Shown here: positions 62,883 through 64,000 of the stretch, piece by piece
Layout of the letters: each line of letters starts with the position of its first letter
Position numbering within the stretch: position 1 is the stretch's first letter
Assembly: GCA_015183035.1 (NCBI GenBank)
Contig: JACZZP010000003.1
Span: 620,001 to 684,000, forward strand
Reading direction: 5' to 3'
Source: Meloidogyne chitwoodi
Taxonomy: Eukaryota; Nematoda; Chromadorea; Rhabditida; Meloidogynidae
Length of the DNA: 64,000 nt
Translations under genes and position numbers: made by a program
Notes under the pieces: model-generated
The model's database searches: none
The model's input: the letters and a program-made list of their open reading frames with translations, nothing else
Told to the model about the DNA's origin: nothing

Positions 62883-62972
62883 TGTTAAAATTCAAGGCAT
62901 TCTATGAAAATTGGAAAAAATTATTTATTTATTAAAACCCAAAAAAAAAAGATTCTAGTTTTATAAGTTAAC

Positions 62973-63235
62973 CTTCAAATCCAGCATCTTTTTCTTGACA
63001 TTTTTCAAAAATCAATTGTGGATGATTACACAACTTTTTAAGATTTGTAATAAATGCAAGTGTTGCACAAGTATTTAATGTTCCTCCTTTTGCTCTTCTC
63101 AATTCTTTATCCAGTTCTTCTTATAATACATCGATTAACTAGACCCAAAAGTTCCTGAAATTTTTCTTCTCCCATATTTCTTATACCATTTCGCTTTAAA
63201 CTCTGAGTCGACGAGAAGCTAAATATTAGGCAGCA
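62973..63235 (-). pseudogene. RAD54-like helicase relic
   Basis: On the minus strand GEEKFQELLGLVNRCIIRRT and, in another frame, EELDKELRRAKGGTLNTC, LAFITNLKKLCNHPQLIFEK, CQEKDAGFE. These are two neighbouring blocks of the Snf2-family recombination motor RAD54 (before and after the ...RRT-x-KYLP-x-K-x-E... segment). About 40-50 residues normally between them are missing and the frame changes at the join (near 63120), giving an early stop. Further RAD54 exons are not found on either side. RAD54 acts in homologous recombination; this copy cannot. Confidence 0.75.
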
Positions 63236-63412
63236 ATAAGTTTATATTCCGACATTTTTGTACATGAATTTAAGTACATCAACCAAAAATCGGAGAAATT
63301 GGACATTAAAGGGATTTATTGTTCAATTTTGTTTGTTTTTAAAAACGTTATATTTTCTATTAAAAAAAAAGAAAAATATTTTATTCATCAATTAAATTAT
63401 AAGATATCATCA

Positions 63413-63880
63413 TTACTGCTTTGCAAGGCAAAAATTCCTTGTCTTCGAGTTCATCTCTTCTATAGTCAACCCCATCTGCAGCATAGCATCTATCCCCAAT
63501 ATGTTTGCCTCTTTGAAATGGCTGTGTGAGAGATCGCATTCAATTGAAAAATTCGGATCCTAAAACAAATAATCAAAAAATAACCACAAAAATTGAAAAA
63601 TAATAAAAGTAAACCTGAATTGCAACAAACATACAAGTAGGGACATCATCAGAGCCAGTAAGTGCCTTCATCGTTTTTTCGTTAATGAAAGTACAGTTGA
63701 ACGCTACATTGACCAAAAACCAAACGTTGATAATCGGTGCATTTGACTTATTAAAATTTTTACAGACTAGGCAAATCATGGGTCTATTATTTGGACCAAA
63801 AAATGTGCCAACTACAGGAAAAAACGGTGAAGAGAATGATGCCTTGCTTAAATGTTGTTTTTCCTCACTTATCCCAAGCT
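63413..63880 (-). CDS. Retropepsin-like (clan AA aspartic protease-like) protein, 3' part
   Basis: Two exons joined across 63563-63615. Exon (63880-63616) runs LGISEEKQHLSKASFSS, FFGPNNRPMICLVCKNF, INVWFLVNVAFNCTFINEKT, GSDDVPTCMFVAIQ; the last exon has DPNFSIECDLSHSHFKEANI, LGIDAMLQMGLTIEEMN and stops at 63413. The layout resembles retropepsin-like proteins (xFLVDTGSxxTFI ... SHFxDxNILGxDFL), but the catalytic DTG triplet reads NVA here, so activity is unlikely. A splice acceptor at 63881 implies earlier exons, possibly beyond the window. The family call is tentative; it could be a domesticated or decayed copy. Confidence 0.4.
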
Positions 63881-64000
63881 AAAATATAAAATTATTTTAT
63901 TTACGCAGACAGAAATAATTATTATAGGATTAATGTTTAACTATATCTCGATAAATGCAACCGAAAAGCTAGAGATGCATTAATAAAAAATGTGTTTAAT

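Larger units (their letters stand above)
61389..62972. other. AT-rich intergenic region with purine tract and short tandem motif
   Basis: Contains the (GAAAAA)n-like tract at 61817-61912, long A/T runs, and a short GC-richer patch with three TTGCGGA motifs at 62838-62877. Weak open frames at 62415-62606 lack any family feature. Confidence 0.5.

Overview
This window reads as nuclear DNA of a nematode, most likely a Tylenchina plant parasite such as a root-knot nematode (Meloidogyne-like). The evidence is very AT-rich DNA with short AT-rich introns, two genes for the nematode spliced leader SL1 RNA, and nematode-typical gene content (CED-1-like, NOAH-like, Tob/BTG, tandem LITAF genes). The species is inferred, not proven.

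Layout. 0-10 kb: 3' end of a class-3 lipase (+), a Rab GTPase (-), and a CED-1/Draper/MEGF10-type engulfment receptor (-) with a tRNA-Phe in an intron. 11.3-12.5 kb: a Merlin (ISXO2/IS1595-like) DNA transposon with an 8-bp target duplication. 13-21 kb: a tandem segmental duplication of the block CDC5L - protease - MRPL52 - EXOC2/Sec5. It leaves broken CDC5L and MRPL52 copies, a Sec5 3' fragment, and two intact paralogues of an unusual protein: a TDP-43-type N-terminal domain joined to a trypsin-like protease. 20.8-25.2 kb: complete Sec5 (-). Then a Tob/BTG (FOG-3-like) gene (+), a two-PDZ protein (-) divergent from a proline-rich single-pass membrane protein (+), and PIG-N (+). A LITAF-domain gene lies antisense in a PIG-N intron and heads a tandem array of four (35.7-40.4 kb). 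40.8-47.6 kb: COG1 and TXNL1 (both -). 49.4-59.9 kb: a NOAH-like PAN/ZP cuticle protein (+) whose introns carry two antisense SL1 RNA genes, a second tRNA-Phe and several fold-back elements. 60.4-64 kb: a small cysteine-rich membrane protein, a RAD54 relic and part of a retropepsin-like gene.

Most genes are unrelated housekeeping or developmental genes: membrane traffic (Rab, Sec5, COG1), GPI-anchor synthesis, redox, engulfment, cuticle/sensory matrix. Introns and spacers hold many short terminal-inverted-repeat elements in at least six families.

The points most worth following are the TDP43N-protease architecture, the SL1 RNA genes hidden in introns, and the datable mosaic duplication at 13-21 kb. 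Exon joins were made by eye from splice signals and family similarity; no database search was run.
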